Of a stretch of 64,000 nt of DNA, positions 1 to 7,757 are shown in pieces (the stretch's first letter is position 1; the number at the start of each line of letters is the position of its first letter). The stretch spans positions 1-64,000 of the forward strand of contig JAKSRC010000005.1 in NCBI GenBank assembly GCA_024403855.1, in the 5' to 3' direction. This stretch comes from Saccharofermentans sp. GTDB taxonomy: Bacteria > Bacillota > Clostridia > Saccharofermentanales > Saccharofermentanaceae. The translations under genes were made by a program, and so were the position numbers. A model generated the notes under the pieces. The model saw only the letters and a list, made by a program, of their open reading frames with translations, was not told where the DNA came from and searched no databases.

Positions 1-53
1 TCGTCGACAATACTTGGCTGGCAACGGCCCGGGAAGATAGATTGCTGCCGGAT
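1..53 (+). rRNA. rrf: 5S ribosomal RNA, 3' end only
   Basis: The stretch contains the conserved 5S 3' portion (tacttggctgg, then cggcccgggaagatag, then gctgccgg). The 5' part lies outside the window. A tRNA and a terminator follow directly, as at the end of an rRNA operon. The exact 3' end is approximate. Confidence 0.8.
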
Positions 54-58
54 TAAAT

Positions 59-134
59 TCCTCGATAGCTCAGTCGGTAGAGCGTTCGGCTGTTAACCGA
101 AATGTCACAGGTTCAAGTCCTGTTCGGGGAGCCA
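59..134 (+). tRNA. tRNA-Asn (anticodon GTT)
   Basis: A complete cloverleaf can be drawn. The acceptor stem pairs 59-65 with 124-130 (one G-U). The D arm carries agctcagtcggtagagc, the anticodon stem ttcgg/ccgaa encloses loop ctgttaa with anticodon GTT, and the T arm holds gttcaagtc. The discriminator base is G, as expected for tRNA-Asn, and CCA is encoded at 132-134. It directly follows the 5S rRNA end and is probably part of the rRNA transcript. Confidence 0.95.
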
Positions 135-137
135 ACA

Positions 138-166
138 AGACCTAAGGTTTTTCCTTAGGTCTTTTT
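138..166 (+). terminator. Rho-independent terminator of the rRNA/tRNA transcript
   Basis: A perfect 10-bp stem (agacctaagg with ccttaggtct) has a five-T loop and is followed by TTTT. It lies four bases after the tRNA CCA end. Confidence 0.9.
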
Positions 167-184
167 GCTTTTAGGAGATCTATT

Positions 185-1579
185 TTGAGTCAGGGTAATG
201 TTCAGACTAAGCAGTATATCAAGATGGCGCAGACGCCTGTGCCTAAGCTTATTCTGACTCTTTCTATTCCGAGCGTTATTACAATGCTCGTTAATAACGT
301 TTATAACCTCGTTGATACTGCTTTTGTTGGAAGACTTGGTACTTCAGCTAGTGGTGCTGTCGGAATCGTTTTCGGCTTTATGGCGATAATTCAGGCCTTT
401 GGGTTCATGTTCGGACAGGGGTCCGGAAGTATTCTTTCCAGATCTTTAGGTAAAGGGGATAATGATACTGCATCTGTTTTCGCTTCAGCCGGTGTTCTGT
501 TCTCTACTATCTTTGGTTTATTGATTACTATAATTGGTTTTCTGTTTCTGGATGATATTGTTTATGCTCTCGGAAGCACAGATACTATCTTCCCTTATGC
601 CAAGACATATATTTTCTATATTCTTATTGCTGCTCCTTTTATGAGTTCTTCACTTACTATGAATAATCTCCTTCGTTACGAAGGAAAGGCAGCTCTAGGA
701 ATGATTGGCATGATGAGTGGTGTAGTTCTTAACATGGCTTTGGATCCGATATTTATGTTTGCACTTGGAATGGGCATAGCTGGTGCCGGTCTTTCCACTG
801 CTATAAGCCAGGTTGTGAGCTGGATAATTCTGTTGCTTATGTTCTTAACCAAGAAGACAGTATCTAGTTTGAGCCTAAAACTGGCTTTTAAAGCTGCACC
901 TTCTGTTGTATTCAACATAATGGCTACAGGCCTTCCAAGCCTTATAAGACAAGGACTTAACAGTGTTACAACGGTTCTTTTGAACTCAAGATGTGCTATT
1001 TACGGTGACGCAGCTGTAGCTGCCATGAGCATCGTATCAAGAATATTCTTTTTCGCTTTTTCAATTGCTCTTGGAATTGGTCAGGGCTTTCAGCCGGTGT
1101 CAGCTTTTAATTATGGAGCCAAGAAATACGCCAGAGTCAGAGAGAGTTTTAGATTTACTACGCTTGCAGGCCAGTTCATTATCACTGTGGGATGCGTACT
1201 TCTCTGCGTTTTCTCTGGTCAGTTAATTGGTATTTTCAGAGATGATCCGGAAGTAATTGCAATCGGAACAAGAGCGCTAATACTTCAGGCTATAGCTTCA
1301 CTATTTATGCCTCCTTGTGTTGCGACGGAAATGCTTTTACAAACAACAGGAAAGAGACTTGCAGCTTCGATTATTTCTGCGATTCGAAATGGTCTTATCT
1401 TTATTCCGGTTCTTATTATTCTTGCAGTTTTCAGAGGACTTCCGGGAATTCAGGAAGCTCAGCCGCTGTCTTTGGTCCTTGCACTTCCTGTGACAATTCC
1501 TTTCGCAATCAGTTTTTTCAAGAAACTTCCGAAAAATGATGAGGAAGACTCAATACCTTCTGAGGAAACAAAGGAATAA
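185..1579 (+). CDS. MATE family multidrug/cation exporter
   Basis: 464 aa, the usual length for the MATE family of Na+- or H+-coupled drug and metabolite antiporters of the cytoplasmic membrane. The protein is almost entirely hydrophobic with about 12 predicted membrane segments in two similar halves. The N-terminal half has the family-typical stretch MLVNNVYNLVDTAFVGRLG near residues 34-52. The start is TTG at 185, supported by AGGAG at 173-177 with suitable spacing; no ATG lies nearby. The gene sits alone between the tRNA terminator and the phosphoketolase gene. The substrate cannot be told from sequence. A second MATE gene lies at 58669. Confidence 0.9.
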   Translation: MSQGNVQTKQYIKMAQTPVPKLILTLSIPSVITMLVNNVYNLVDTAFVGRLGTSASGAVGIVFGFMAIIQAFGFMFGQGSGSILSRSLGKGDNDTASVFASAGVLFSTIFGLLITIIGFLFLDDIVYALGSTDTIFPYAKTYIFYILIAAPFMSSSLTMNNLLRYEGKAALGMIGMMSGVVLNMALDPIFMFALGMGIAGAGLSTAISQVVSWIILLLMFLTKKTVSSLSLKLAFKAAPSVVFNIMATGLPSLIRQGLNSVTTVLLNSRCAIYGDAAVAAMSIVSRIFFFAFSIALGIGQGFQPVSAFNYGAKKYARVRESFRFTTLAGQFIITVGCVLLCVFSGQLIGIFRDDPEVIAIGTRALILQAIASLFMPPCVATEMLLQTTGKRLAASIISAIRNGLIFIPVLIILAVFRGLPGIQEAQPLSLVLALPVTIPFAISFFKKLPKNDEEDSIPSEETKE

Positions 1580-1666
1580 CAAAGAATTGCCTTTTTCTAT
1601 ATGAAGAAGGAAAAACCACGCATTATTTTTGGTGCTTTAAGAATCACTCTAATTTCTACCTTCCTT

Positions 1667-1696
1667 TATAATGTGGGCAGATTGGTAATTGCCAAT
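1667..1696 (+). promoter_or_regulatory. -10 element and overlapping near-palindrome before the phosphoketolase gene
   Basis: TATAAT at 1667-1672 is a consensus -10 box; no good -35 is visible. A 16-bp near-palindrome (attggtaattgccaat, 1681-1696, one mismatched pair) lies where transcription would begin. It could be an operator for a repressor acting on the phosphoketolase gene; that is inference. Confidence 0.4.
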
Positions 1697-1746
1697 ACTG
1701 CTTGAATTCTTTTAATTCATTTGGATTACAGAAAGGAGAGAATTTT

Positions 1747-4134
1747 ATGCAAGAAAACAATTCTTTATGCGTAGAGAAGGGTCCCATGACCGAAGAGTAT
1801 TTACGCAAAATGGACGCTTATTGGCGTGCAGCAAATTATCTTTCAGCAGGACAGCTTTATCTGCTTGATAACCCACTTTTGAAGAAGCCTTTGACACTTG
1901 ATAGTGTCAAGAAGAAGATCGTTGGACACTGGGGTACAGTTCCTGGACAGAACTTTGTTTATGTTCATTTGAACCGTGTCATCAAGAAGTACGATCTCGA
2001 CATGATCCTCTTGTCCGGTCCTGGTCACGGAGGAAACTTCTATGTAGCTAATACATATCTTGAAGGAACTTATTCTGAAATCTATCCGAACATCAGTGAG
2101 GATGAGGCCGGAATGGCAAAGCTCTTCAAGCAGTTCTCATTCCCTGGCGGAATCCCCAGCCACTGCGCACCTGAGACTCCCGGCTCAATAAATGAGGGTG
2201 GTGAGTTAGGTTACGGAATCGCACACGCTTTCGGTGCAGTTTTCGATAACCCTGATCTTATCGCTACAGTTACTGTAGGTGACGGTGAAGCAGAGACAGG
2301 ACCTCTTGCTACTTCATGGCAGTGCAACAAGTTCTTGAATCCTGTAGGTGACGGTGCGGTTCTTCCTATTCTCCACCTCAACGGATATAAGATTGCTAAC
2401 CCTACACTTTTCGCAAGAATGAGCCACGAGGAAATCGTAGCATTCTTTACAGGTTGCGGCTGGAAGCCTTATTTCGTTGAAGGCTCAGATCCTATGACAA
2501 TGCATAAGCTCATGGCTGAGACAATGGATACAGTAATCGAAGAGATTCGTGCAATTCAGCAGCATGCAAGAACAACAGGTGATGGCACAAGACCTGTATG
2601 GCCTATGATCATTCTCCGCACACCTAAGGGCTGGACTGGTCCTAAGGAAGTTGACGGAAAGAAGATTGAGGATAACTATCTTGCTCACCAGGTTCCGATC
2701 AGCATGGAGAAGGGCGAAGAGCACCTCAAGATTTTGGAGCAGTGGCTTAGAAGCTATCACGCAGAAGAGCTTTTCGATGAGAACGGAAAACTCATTCCTG
2801 AACTCAAGGCTCTGGCACCTGAAGGTGACAGCAGAATTGGCGCTAACCCTCATGGTAACGGCGGTAAGCTCTTAAGAGATCTCCGTTTGCCTGACTTCCG
2901 TAACTATGCTGTTGAAGTTGAAGCTCACGGTGCAAAAGATGGTCAGGACATGACTGAGCTCGGTAAGTTCGTAAGAGATATCTTCAAGCTCAATGCTGAT
3001 AGCAAGAACTTCAGAATTTTCGGACCTGACGAGACAAATTCAAACCGTTTGAATGCTGTTTTCGAAGTTGAGAACAGAGACTGGAACGCAGAGTTCTATG
3101 ACAAGGATGACCACCTTGCAATCGACGGTCGTGTAATGGACTCCATGCTTTCTGAGCATATGTGCGAAGGCTGGCTTGAAGGTTACCTCCTTACAGGTCG
3201 TCACGGTTTCTTCGCAACATACGAGTCATTTGCAAGAATCATCGACTCAATGGCTGCTCAGCATGCTAAGTGGCTCAAGGTTTGCAACCAGCTCCCTTGG
3301 AGAGAAGAGATTGCTTCTTTGAACCTCATCATGGCTTCTACTGTATGGCAGCAGGACCACAACGGATTCACACACCAGGATCCTGGTTTCATGGATCATA
3401 TCGCAAACAAGAAGGCAGACGTTGTAAGACTTTACCTGCCGCCGGATTCTAACTGCTTGCTCTCAGTTTTCGATCACTGCATCAAGTCAAAGAACTACGT
3501 TAACGTTATCGTTGCAAGTAAGCATCCCCGTCCGCAGTGGCTCACAATGCCTGAAGCAGTTAAGCACTGCACACAGGGTATTGGTATCTGGGAATGGGCA
3601 AGTAACGACCAGGGCAAGGAGCCTGATATCGTTTTCGCTTGTGCAGGTGAGACACCTACACTCGAAGCACTTGCTGCTGTTTCTATCCTTAGAAAAGAGC
3701 TTCCTGAAGTTAAGATCCGTTTCATCAACGTTGTTGACCTCTTTAAGCTCCAGCCTGCATCTGAGCACCCTCACGGACTTACAGATGCTGAGTACGATAT
3801 CCTTTTCACAAAGGATAAGCCGGTTATCTTCAATTTCCACGGCTATGCTTCACTCATTCACGAGCTTACATACAGACGTCACAACAACCGTTGGATGCAC
3901 GTAAGAGGCTATAGAGAAGAAGGTACAATCACTACACCGTTCGATGTACGTGTACAGAACGATGTTGACCGTTTCCACCTCGTTATGGAAGCTATCAAGT
4001 TCCTTCCTCAGCTCGGCAACCGTGGCGCTTACCTCTATCAGAAGATGAGCGACAAGTTGGTTGAGCACAAGCAGTACATTCACGAAGTAGGTTTGGATCT
4101 CCCTGAGGTTGCAAACTGGAAGTGGGAAAACTGA
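1747..4134 (+). CDS. xfp: Xylulose-5-phosphate/fructose-6-phosphate phosphoketolase
   Basis: 795 aa, close to the usual ~790-830 aa. This TPP enzyme cleaves xylulose 5-phosphate (and often fructose 6-phosphate) with phosphate to acetyl phosphate plus glyceraldehyde 3-phosphate (or erythrose 4-phosphate). Signatures seen: LLSGPGHGG near residue 90, [18 protein letters not shown] at 139-156, the TPP/Mg motif GDGEAETG at 178-185, and the C-terminal phosphoketolase domain. ATG 1747 is chosen over an upstream in-frame TTG at 1702 because gaaaggagag ends six bases before it. The product links the pentose operon at 24042-29540 to acetate formation. A single-gene unit with its own promoter and terminator. 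Confidence 0.95.
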   Translation: MQENNSLCVEKGPMTEEYLRKMDAYWRAANYLSAGQLYLLDNPLLKKPLTLDSVKKKIVGHWGTVPGQNFVYVHLNRVIKKYDLDMILLSGPGHGGNFYVANTYLEGTYSEIYPNISEDEAGMAKLFKQFSFPGGIPSHCAPETPGSINEGGELGYGIAHAFGAVFDNPDLIATVTVGDGEAETGPLATSWQCNKFLNPVGDGAVLPILHLNGYKIANPTLFARMSHEEIVAFFTGCGWKPYFVEGSDPMTMHKLMAETMDTVIEEIRAIQQHARTTGDGTRPVWPMIILRTPKGWTGPKEVDGKKIEDNYLAHQVPISMEKGEEHLKILEQWLRSYHAEELFDENGKLIPELKALAPEGDSRIGANPHGNGGKLLRDLRLPDFRNYAVEVEAHGAKDGQDMTELGKFVRDIFKLNADSKNFRIFGPDETNSNRLNAVFEVENRDWNAEFYDKDDHLAIDGRVMDSMLSEHMCEGWLEGYLLTGRHGFFATYESFARIIDSMAAQHAKWLKVCNQLPWREEIASLNLIMASTVWQQDHNGFTHQDPGFMDHIANKKADVVRLYLPPDSNCLLSVFDHCIKSKNYVNVIVASKHPRPQWLTMPEAVKHCTQGIGIWEWASNDQGKEPDIVFACAGETPTLEALAAVSILRKELPEVKIRFINVVDLFKLQPASEHPHGLTDAEYDILFTKDKPVIFNFHGYASLIHELTYRRHNNRWMHVRGYREEGTITTPFDVRVQNDVDRFHLVMEAIKFLPQLGNRGAYLYQKMSDKLVEHKQYIHEVGLDLPEVANWKWEN

Positions 4135-4156
4135 TTCCAACTGATTAGCAAATAAG

Positions 4157-4190
4157 AAGAGGTTGTCCTTTTGGGGCAACCTCTTTTGTT
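4157..4190 (+). terminator. Rho-independent terminator after xfp
   Basis: A 12-bp stem (aagaggttgtcc with gggcaacctctt, one G-U) is followed by a T-rich tail. A closely similar stem recurs at 29567 after the transketolase genes. Confidence 0.9.
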
Positions 4191-4210
4191 TTTATTTTGC
4201 TCGAAAAGAA

Positions 4211-4279
4211 TTATGCGACCTCATTAAGCAGTGAATAAGCTTCTTTGCTCCACTTGAGATAGTAGTCTTTATGGACGTT
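4211..4279 (-). pseudogene. Possible leftover 3' end of a lost gene
   Basis: Read on the minus strand just beyond the flavodoxin stop, an open frame of about 22 codons encodes NVHKDYYLKWSKEAYSLLNE followed by VA and a TAA stop. The composition (helical, charged/aromatic mix) looks protein-like, but there is no start or ribosome-binding site, and an in-frame stop lies directly upstream. It may be a gene remnant or chance. Confidence 0.2.
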
Positions 4280-4286
4280 TCAGACT

Positions 4287-4763
4287 TTAGCCGTTTTTTA
4301 TCTGACTTGCGAAAGCCTTGATTTTGCTGTCGTTATCCTTTGAGAGTTCATTGCTCTTATCAGCTAAAGCTACATTGTGCTTAAGGTTAGGAAGTCTCTT
4401 GTTAAGATTTGCAATGCACTTATCGTTATCGCCACCGCCACTGAAAGTGAAGACGGAAGTAATCTTGTCCGCAATTCCATTTGTAGCGAGGATGGTGTTA
4501 ATAGGGGAAGCACACTTGCCTGCCCAGATAGGAGCACCCAAAATCAATTCATCGTATTTGGATGTATCTGTAAGACCTGTAATGGCAGGCTTCATTCCGA
4601 AAGTAGTCTGCATACCGCCTTTAAGCATCTGTGCGCCCATTGATTTGGGCATCGGCTTAACGAAATCGACTTTAATAAGATCTGCTCCGATTAATGATGC
4701 CAGATCCTTTGCAGCTTTTTCTGTATTTCCTGAGAGTGAATAGTAGATGATTGCCTTTGTCAT
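4287..4763 (-). CDS. Flavodoxin family protein
   Basis: 158 aa, typical of short-chain flavodoxins: FMN-binding electron carriers of the cytoplasm. The N-terminus (TKAIIYYSLSGNTEKAAKDL) is the standard first beta strand and phosphate-binding loop, with SLSGNT at about residues 9-14. The region LILGAPIWAGKCASPINTI gives the second flavin-contacting loop. The ribosome-binding site on the minus strand reads aagaggt. It starts 20 bp after the D-lactate dehydrogenase stop on the same strand, so the two are probably cotranscribed. The redox partner is unknown. Confidence 0.85.
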   Translation of the reverse strand: MTKAIIYYSLSGNTEKAAKDLASLIGADLIKVDFVKPMPKSMGAQMLKGGMQTTFGMKPAITGLTDTSKYDELILGAPIWAGKCASPINTILATNGIADKITSVFTFSGGGDNDKCIANLNKRLPNLKHNVALADKSNELSKDNDSKIKAFASQIKNG

Positions 4764-4783
4764 AGTAAACCTCTTTTGGTGAC

Positions 4784-5791
4784 TTATTCTTTATTAACTA
4801 CAAAGCCTACATCATTGTGAGTAACGATGCCGTTTTTAGCATCCATAAGGTTCTGCAAAGTAGTGTCAGCAATCGACTGGAGAGCTTCTGTTGTGAAGAA
4901 ACCCTGGTGTGAAGTGATCATGACATTAGGGAATGACATAAGTCTTGCGGTTACTGAATGAGGCATGATCTCATCTGAACGGTCTTCAAATACGTTGCCT
5001 GTTTCCTCTTCGTAAACGTCAAGGCCTACACCTAAGAACTTATTCATTCTGATACCTTCAATGAGTTCGTCAGTATCAATGAGAGCGCCTCTTGATGTGT
5101 TTACAAGTATTACGTCCTTCTTCATCATCTTGATGCTTTCAAGATTGATCATGTGGTATGTGGAATACATGAGAGGGCAGTGAAGGGAAATAAGATCACT
5201 TCTTCTCAAAAGTTCATCCATGCTTACATACTCAACGAAAGACTTGAGTGACTCATTCTCATAAACGTCGCTTGCGATTACTTTCATGCCAAAGCCGTGG
5301 CAGATTCTGCACATTGCGGCACCGATCTTTCCTGTGCCTACGATACCGGCAGTTTTGCCGTAGAGCTGCATTCCACGAAGACCTCTTAATGAATAGTCAT
5401 TCTCACGTACTTTGTTATAGGCTTTGTAGATTCTTCTGTTTACAGCAAGTGCCAAAGCCATAGCGTGTTCAGCAACTGATTCAGGTGAATAACCGGGAAC
5501 GATTTTGACAGTGATGCCGAGTTCCTTTGTCTTTTCGACATCTACATTGTTGTAGCCTGCACATCTCATAAGGACTGTCTTTACGCCAAGTTCATCAAGA
5601 GTTGTAAGGGTTTTCGCGCCTACATCAGCACTGACGAATGCGCAAACGGCATCGTAACCTTTTGCAAGTGAAGCGGTGAGAGGGTCAAGCTCAGAATCGA
5701 TATAATCGATCTCGACGTCAGTGTAGTTTTTGATGACAGAATCAAAAGAATCGCGGTCGTACTGCTTTGCAGCGTAGAATAGTACTTTCAT
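4784..5791 (-). CDS. ldhA: D-lactate dehydrogenase (D-2-hydroxyacid dehydrogenase family)
   Basis: 335 aa from ATG 5791, which follows ggaggtaacaga (ideal ribosome-binding site); an upstream in-frame ATG at 5806 lacks one. The protein has the NAD-binding motif GIVGTGKIGAA at about 149-159, then catalytic Arg234 (NTSRGALI), Glu263 (GLDVYEEE) and His295 (TSHQGFF). These match the R/E/H set of D-LDH enzymes. It reduces pyruvate to D-lactate, regenerating NAD+ in fermentation. Other D-2-hydroxyacid substrates are possible, but overall similarity is to fermentative D-LDH. Followed by the flavodoxin gene. Confidence 0.9.
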   Translation of the reverse strand: MKVLFYAAKQYDRDSFDSVIKNYTDVEIDYIDSELDPLTASLAKGYDAVCAFVSADVGAKTLTTLDELGVKTVLMRCAGYNNVDVEKTKELGITVKIVPGYSPESVAEHAMALALAVNRRIYKAYNKVRENDYSLRGLRGMQLYGKTAGIVGTGKIGAAMCRICHGFGMKVIASDVYENESLKSFVEYVSMDELLRRSDLISLHCPLMYSTYHMINLESIKMMKKDVILVNTSRGALIDTDELIEGIRMNKFLGVGLDVYEEETGNVFEDRSDEIMPHSVTARLMSFPNVMITSHQGFFTTEALQSIADTTLQNLMDAKNGIVTHNDVGFVVNKE

Positions 5792-5822
5792 TTCTGTTAC
5801 CTCCATAATTTATTACCAGAAG

Positions 5823-5849
5823 AAGGTTTTGCAAGTAATCGAAAACCTT
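5823..5849. repeat. Inverted repeat in the D-LDH 5' region
   Basis: Perfect 8-bp arms aaggtttt (5823-5830) and aaaacctt (5842-5849) lie 31-58 bp upstream of the D-LDH start. This position suits an operator or a leader hairpin. No regulator can be assigned. Confidence 0.35.
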
Positions 5850-5981
5850 ACTTCAAAGTTTGCTCTTCTAGCCGCATTCTAACATTTCACAAATACCATA
5901 TATATAAGCTGCGGTAGGGGAATATATACAAATATAAAGCTCGAAAACGACCTGCGTATAAACACTACGCGATGCATGCAC

Positions 5982-6022
5982 CGTTAAGGAATCGTTAAGG
6001 TTAAGAGATTTTTTCGTTAAGG
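5982..6022 (+). promoter_or_regulatory. Three CGTTAAGG direct repeats in helical phase
   Basis: The octamer cgttaagg occurs at 5982, 5993 and 6015, that is 11 and 22 bp apart. Direct hexamer or octamer repeats with 11-bp spacing are the usual target of OmpR/PhoB-type response regulators, and two such regulators are encoded just downstream (7026, 8997). Likely an activator site for the DUF975 gene at 6110; the regulator assignment is inference. Confidence 0.45.
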
Positions 6023-6109
6023 TTCGATATATAGAATGATAACTGTCAGGGATAGAGCCGGCCGGTTCATGTTGATAAGTATAATTTATATGGGAAAGAG
6101 GTCGCAAAT

Positions 6110-6907
6110 ATGTGGACTAGGAAAAGTGTAAAAGGCAAGGGAAAAGTAGCCTTTTTGGGAAATTTTTGGAAGTGCGTTCTTGTAGCAATTATTCTTGGAA
6201 TCGTTTTAGGAACTGCAGGCGGCTCGGGAGCCGGTGGTGGCGGAACATATTTCCAGAACATCAATAACAGCAATAATTCAATAAGCACATCCATCAATGA
6301 GGATTTCACATCACCTGTTGATTTGGATAACATGAATAATGATCCTGCAAGTGCTGATCATGATACGGTTTCATTCGCTATCGGCGCAGGAGTTGCATTG
6401 TTCCTTGTAGTACTCATTATCTCACTTATAGCTACAGCAATAAGTTTGCTTTTCAAGTATCTGTTGTTATCACCGTTTGAGTATGGATGCAGAAAATTCT
6501 TCAGAAAGAATCTTGATGAACCGGCAAAGCTTTCAAACATCGTATATGTTTTCGATTCGCATTATAAGAACGTTGTAAAGACAGCATTCATGACTGATCT
6601 CTTCATATTCCTCTGGAGCCTCCTTTTCGTGATTCCGGGAATCATCAAGTCATATTCTTACAGACTTGTACCTTACATCGTAAGTGAGAATCCTCAGATC
6701 AGCTACAAGGATGCATTAGCAGAGAGCGCAAGACTCATGAATGGCAATAAGTGGAAGGCATTCGTACTTGATCTTTCATTCATCGGTTGGGACATGCTTT
6801 CAGCAGTTACATTTGGTATCGTAGGTTTGTTCTATGTTGATCCTTACAAGGCTTCAACAGATGCAGCACTCTACGAGGCAATTAAGTACGGTATCGATGT
6901 CAAGTAA
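6110..6907 (+). CDS. DUF975 family membrane protein
   Basis: 265 aa. The N-terminal WKCVLVAIILGIVLG segment, a Gly/Asn-rich loop (about 40-85), several membrane segments, and the C-terminal IPGIIKSYSYRLVPYIVSEN (about 175-194) and FVLDLSFIGWDML (about 223-235) stretches are characteristic of DUF975 integral membrane proteins of Firmicutes. The biochemical role of this family is unknown to me. The start ATG follows gggaaagaggtc. It lies upstream of two two-component systems and carries possible response-regulator repeats at 5982-6022, so it may be part of an envelope-stress response (inference). Confidence 0.8.
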   Translation: MWTRKSVKGKGKVAFLGNFWKCVLVAIILGIVLGTAGGSGAGGGGTYFQNINNSNNSISTSINEDFTSPVDLDNMNNDPASADHDTVSFAIGAGVALFLVVLIISLIATAISLLFKYLLLSPFEYGCRKFFRKNLDEPAKLSNIVYVFDSHYKNVVKTAFMTDLFIFLWSLLFVIPGIIKSYSYRLVPYIVSENPQISYKDALAESARLMNGNKWKAFVLDLSFIGWDMLSAVTFGIVGLFYVDPYKASTDAALYEAIKYGIDVK

Positions 6908-6956
6908 TTAGTGGAATAAGGGCACGACATCGATGTCAAATAACAAAGGGAATAGG
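6893..6956 (+). repeat. Short tandem duplication of a gene 3' end
   Basis: The last codons of the DUF975 gene plus following bases (atcgatgtcaagtaa, then ggaata, from 6893) recur 36 bp later with small changes (atcgatgtcaaataa, then ggaata, from 6929). The second copy again reads Asp-Val-Lys-stop in one frame. Confidence 0.5.
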
Positions 6957-6974
6957 AATAGGATATAATAGTTG

Positions 6975-7007
6975 CCGGAGGAGATGGAAGTCTCCTCCGG
7001 TTCGTTT
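6975..7007 (+). terminator. Strong hairpin, probable terminator before the first regulator gene
   Basis: A perfect 10-bp stem (ccggaggaga with tctcctccgg, loop tggaag) is followed by ttcgtttt. The T tail is imperfect. A TATAAT at 6964-6969 precedes it closely, so it could instead form the 5' end of the regulator mRNA. Confidence 0.55.
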
Positions 7008-7025
7008 TGAAAATGGAGAATTACT

Positions 7026-7709
7026 ATGAAATATAAAGTTCTGATCGCAGATGACGAGAAAGAGATCCGTAACCTTCTGAGGCTCTACCTCGAAAATGAC
7101 GGCTTTGAAGTTTGCGATGTTGCATCAGGTGAAGAAGTGACACCCGCTATGGATTCTTTTAAGCCGGACGTAATCCTGCTTGATGTCATGATGCCCGGAA
7201 AAGACGGCATTCATGTCCTCAAGGATATCAGAGCGGTAAGCAATATTCCTGTCATGATCATTTCGGCACGTACAGCTGATGCTGAAAGAATTCTCGGACT
7301 TAATGTTGGTGCAGACGATTATATCTGCAAGCCATTTAATCCGTTGGAGGTTGTTGCAAGAGTCAAATCCAGCCTTAGAAGATTCTATGCTTTAGGAAGC
7401 AGCGAAGGCAAAAAGGAACTTATTACACTTGGCGATCTGGAACTTGATACCGAAAAGTGTCAGCTTTTCAAAAATGGTGTTCCTATGGAACTTACTTCTG
7501 TTGAGTTCAAGATCATGGAACTTTTCATGAAGCATCCTGGCAAGGTATATACTAAGCAGCAGATTTATGAGTATGCCTGGGGCGAAGATTACTTTGTTGC
7601 AGACAATAACATCATGGTCGCAATCAGCAAATTGAGAACAAAACTCGATGAAGATGCTTCAAAATATATTAAGACCTTAAGAGGTTTGGGATACAGGTTA
7701 GAGGCCTGA
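7026..7709 (+). CDS. OmpR/PhoB-family response regulator
   Basis: 227 aa. The receiver domain (1-115) has acidic pair Asp9/Asp10, phospho-acceptor Asp53 (ILLDVMMPG), and the conserved Ser/Thr and Lys (IISART, CKPFNP). The winged-helix DNA-binding domain (about 130-227) ends with YIKTLRGLGYRLE, typical of the family. ggag at 7015-7018 precedes ATG. Partner kinase: the gene at 7758, 48 bp downstream. Likely target sites are the 11-bp repeats at 5982 or 10971 (inference). Confidence 0.92.
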   Translation: MKYKVLIADDEKEIRNLLRLYLENDGFEVCDVASGEEVTPAMDSFKPDVILLDVMMPGKDGIHVLKDIRAVSNIPVMIISARTADAERILGLNVGADDYICKPFNPLEVVARVKSSLRRFYALGSSEGKKELITLGDLELDTEKCQLFKNGVPMELTSVEFKIMELFMKHPGKVYTKQQIYEYAWGEDYFVADNNIMVAISKLRTKLDEDASKYIKTLRGLGYRLEA

Positions 7710-7728
7710 ATTACTGGCAAAAACGTGA

Positions 7729-7745
7729 GTGTAACATTGTTACAA
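7729..7745. promoter_or_regulatory. Palindromic operator-like site TGTAACAtTGTTACA
   Basis: A 15-bp palindrome with 7-bp arms (7730-7744) lies 13 bp before the kinase start. The same sequence, differing only at the central base, occurs at 18044-18058 upstream of a cupin gene. A shared regulator is suggested. Confidence 0.5.
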
Positions 7746-7757
7746 AGGGGTTAGAAG

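Noticed and set aside
2485-2853. Minus-strand frames inside the phosphoketolase, carB, isomerase and other long genes
   Set aside because: They lack ribosome-binding sites, lie fully inside well-supported genes and show Cys/Leu-rich composition typical of antisense frames.
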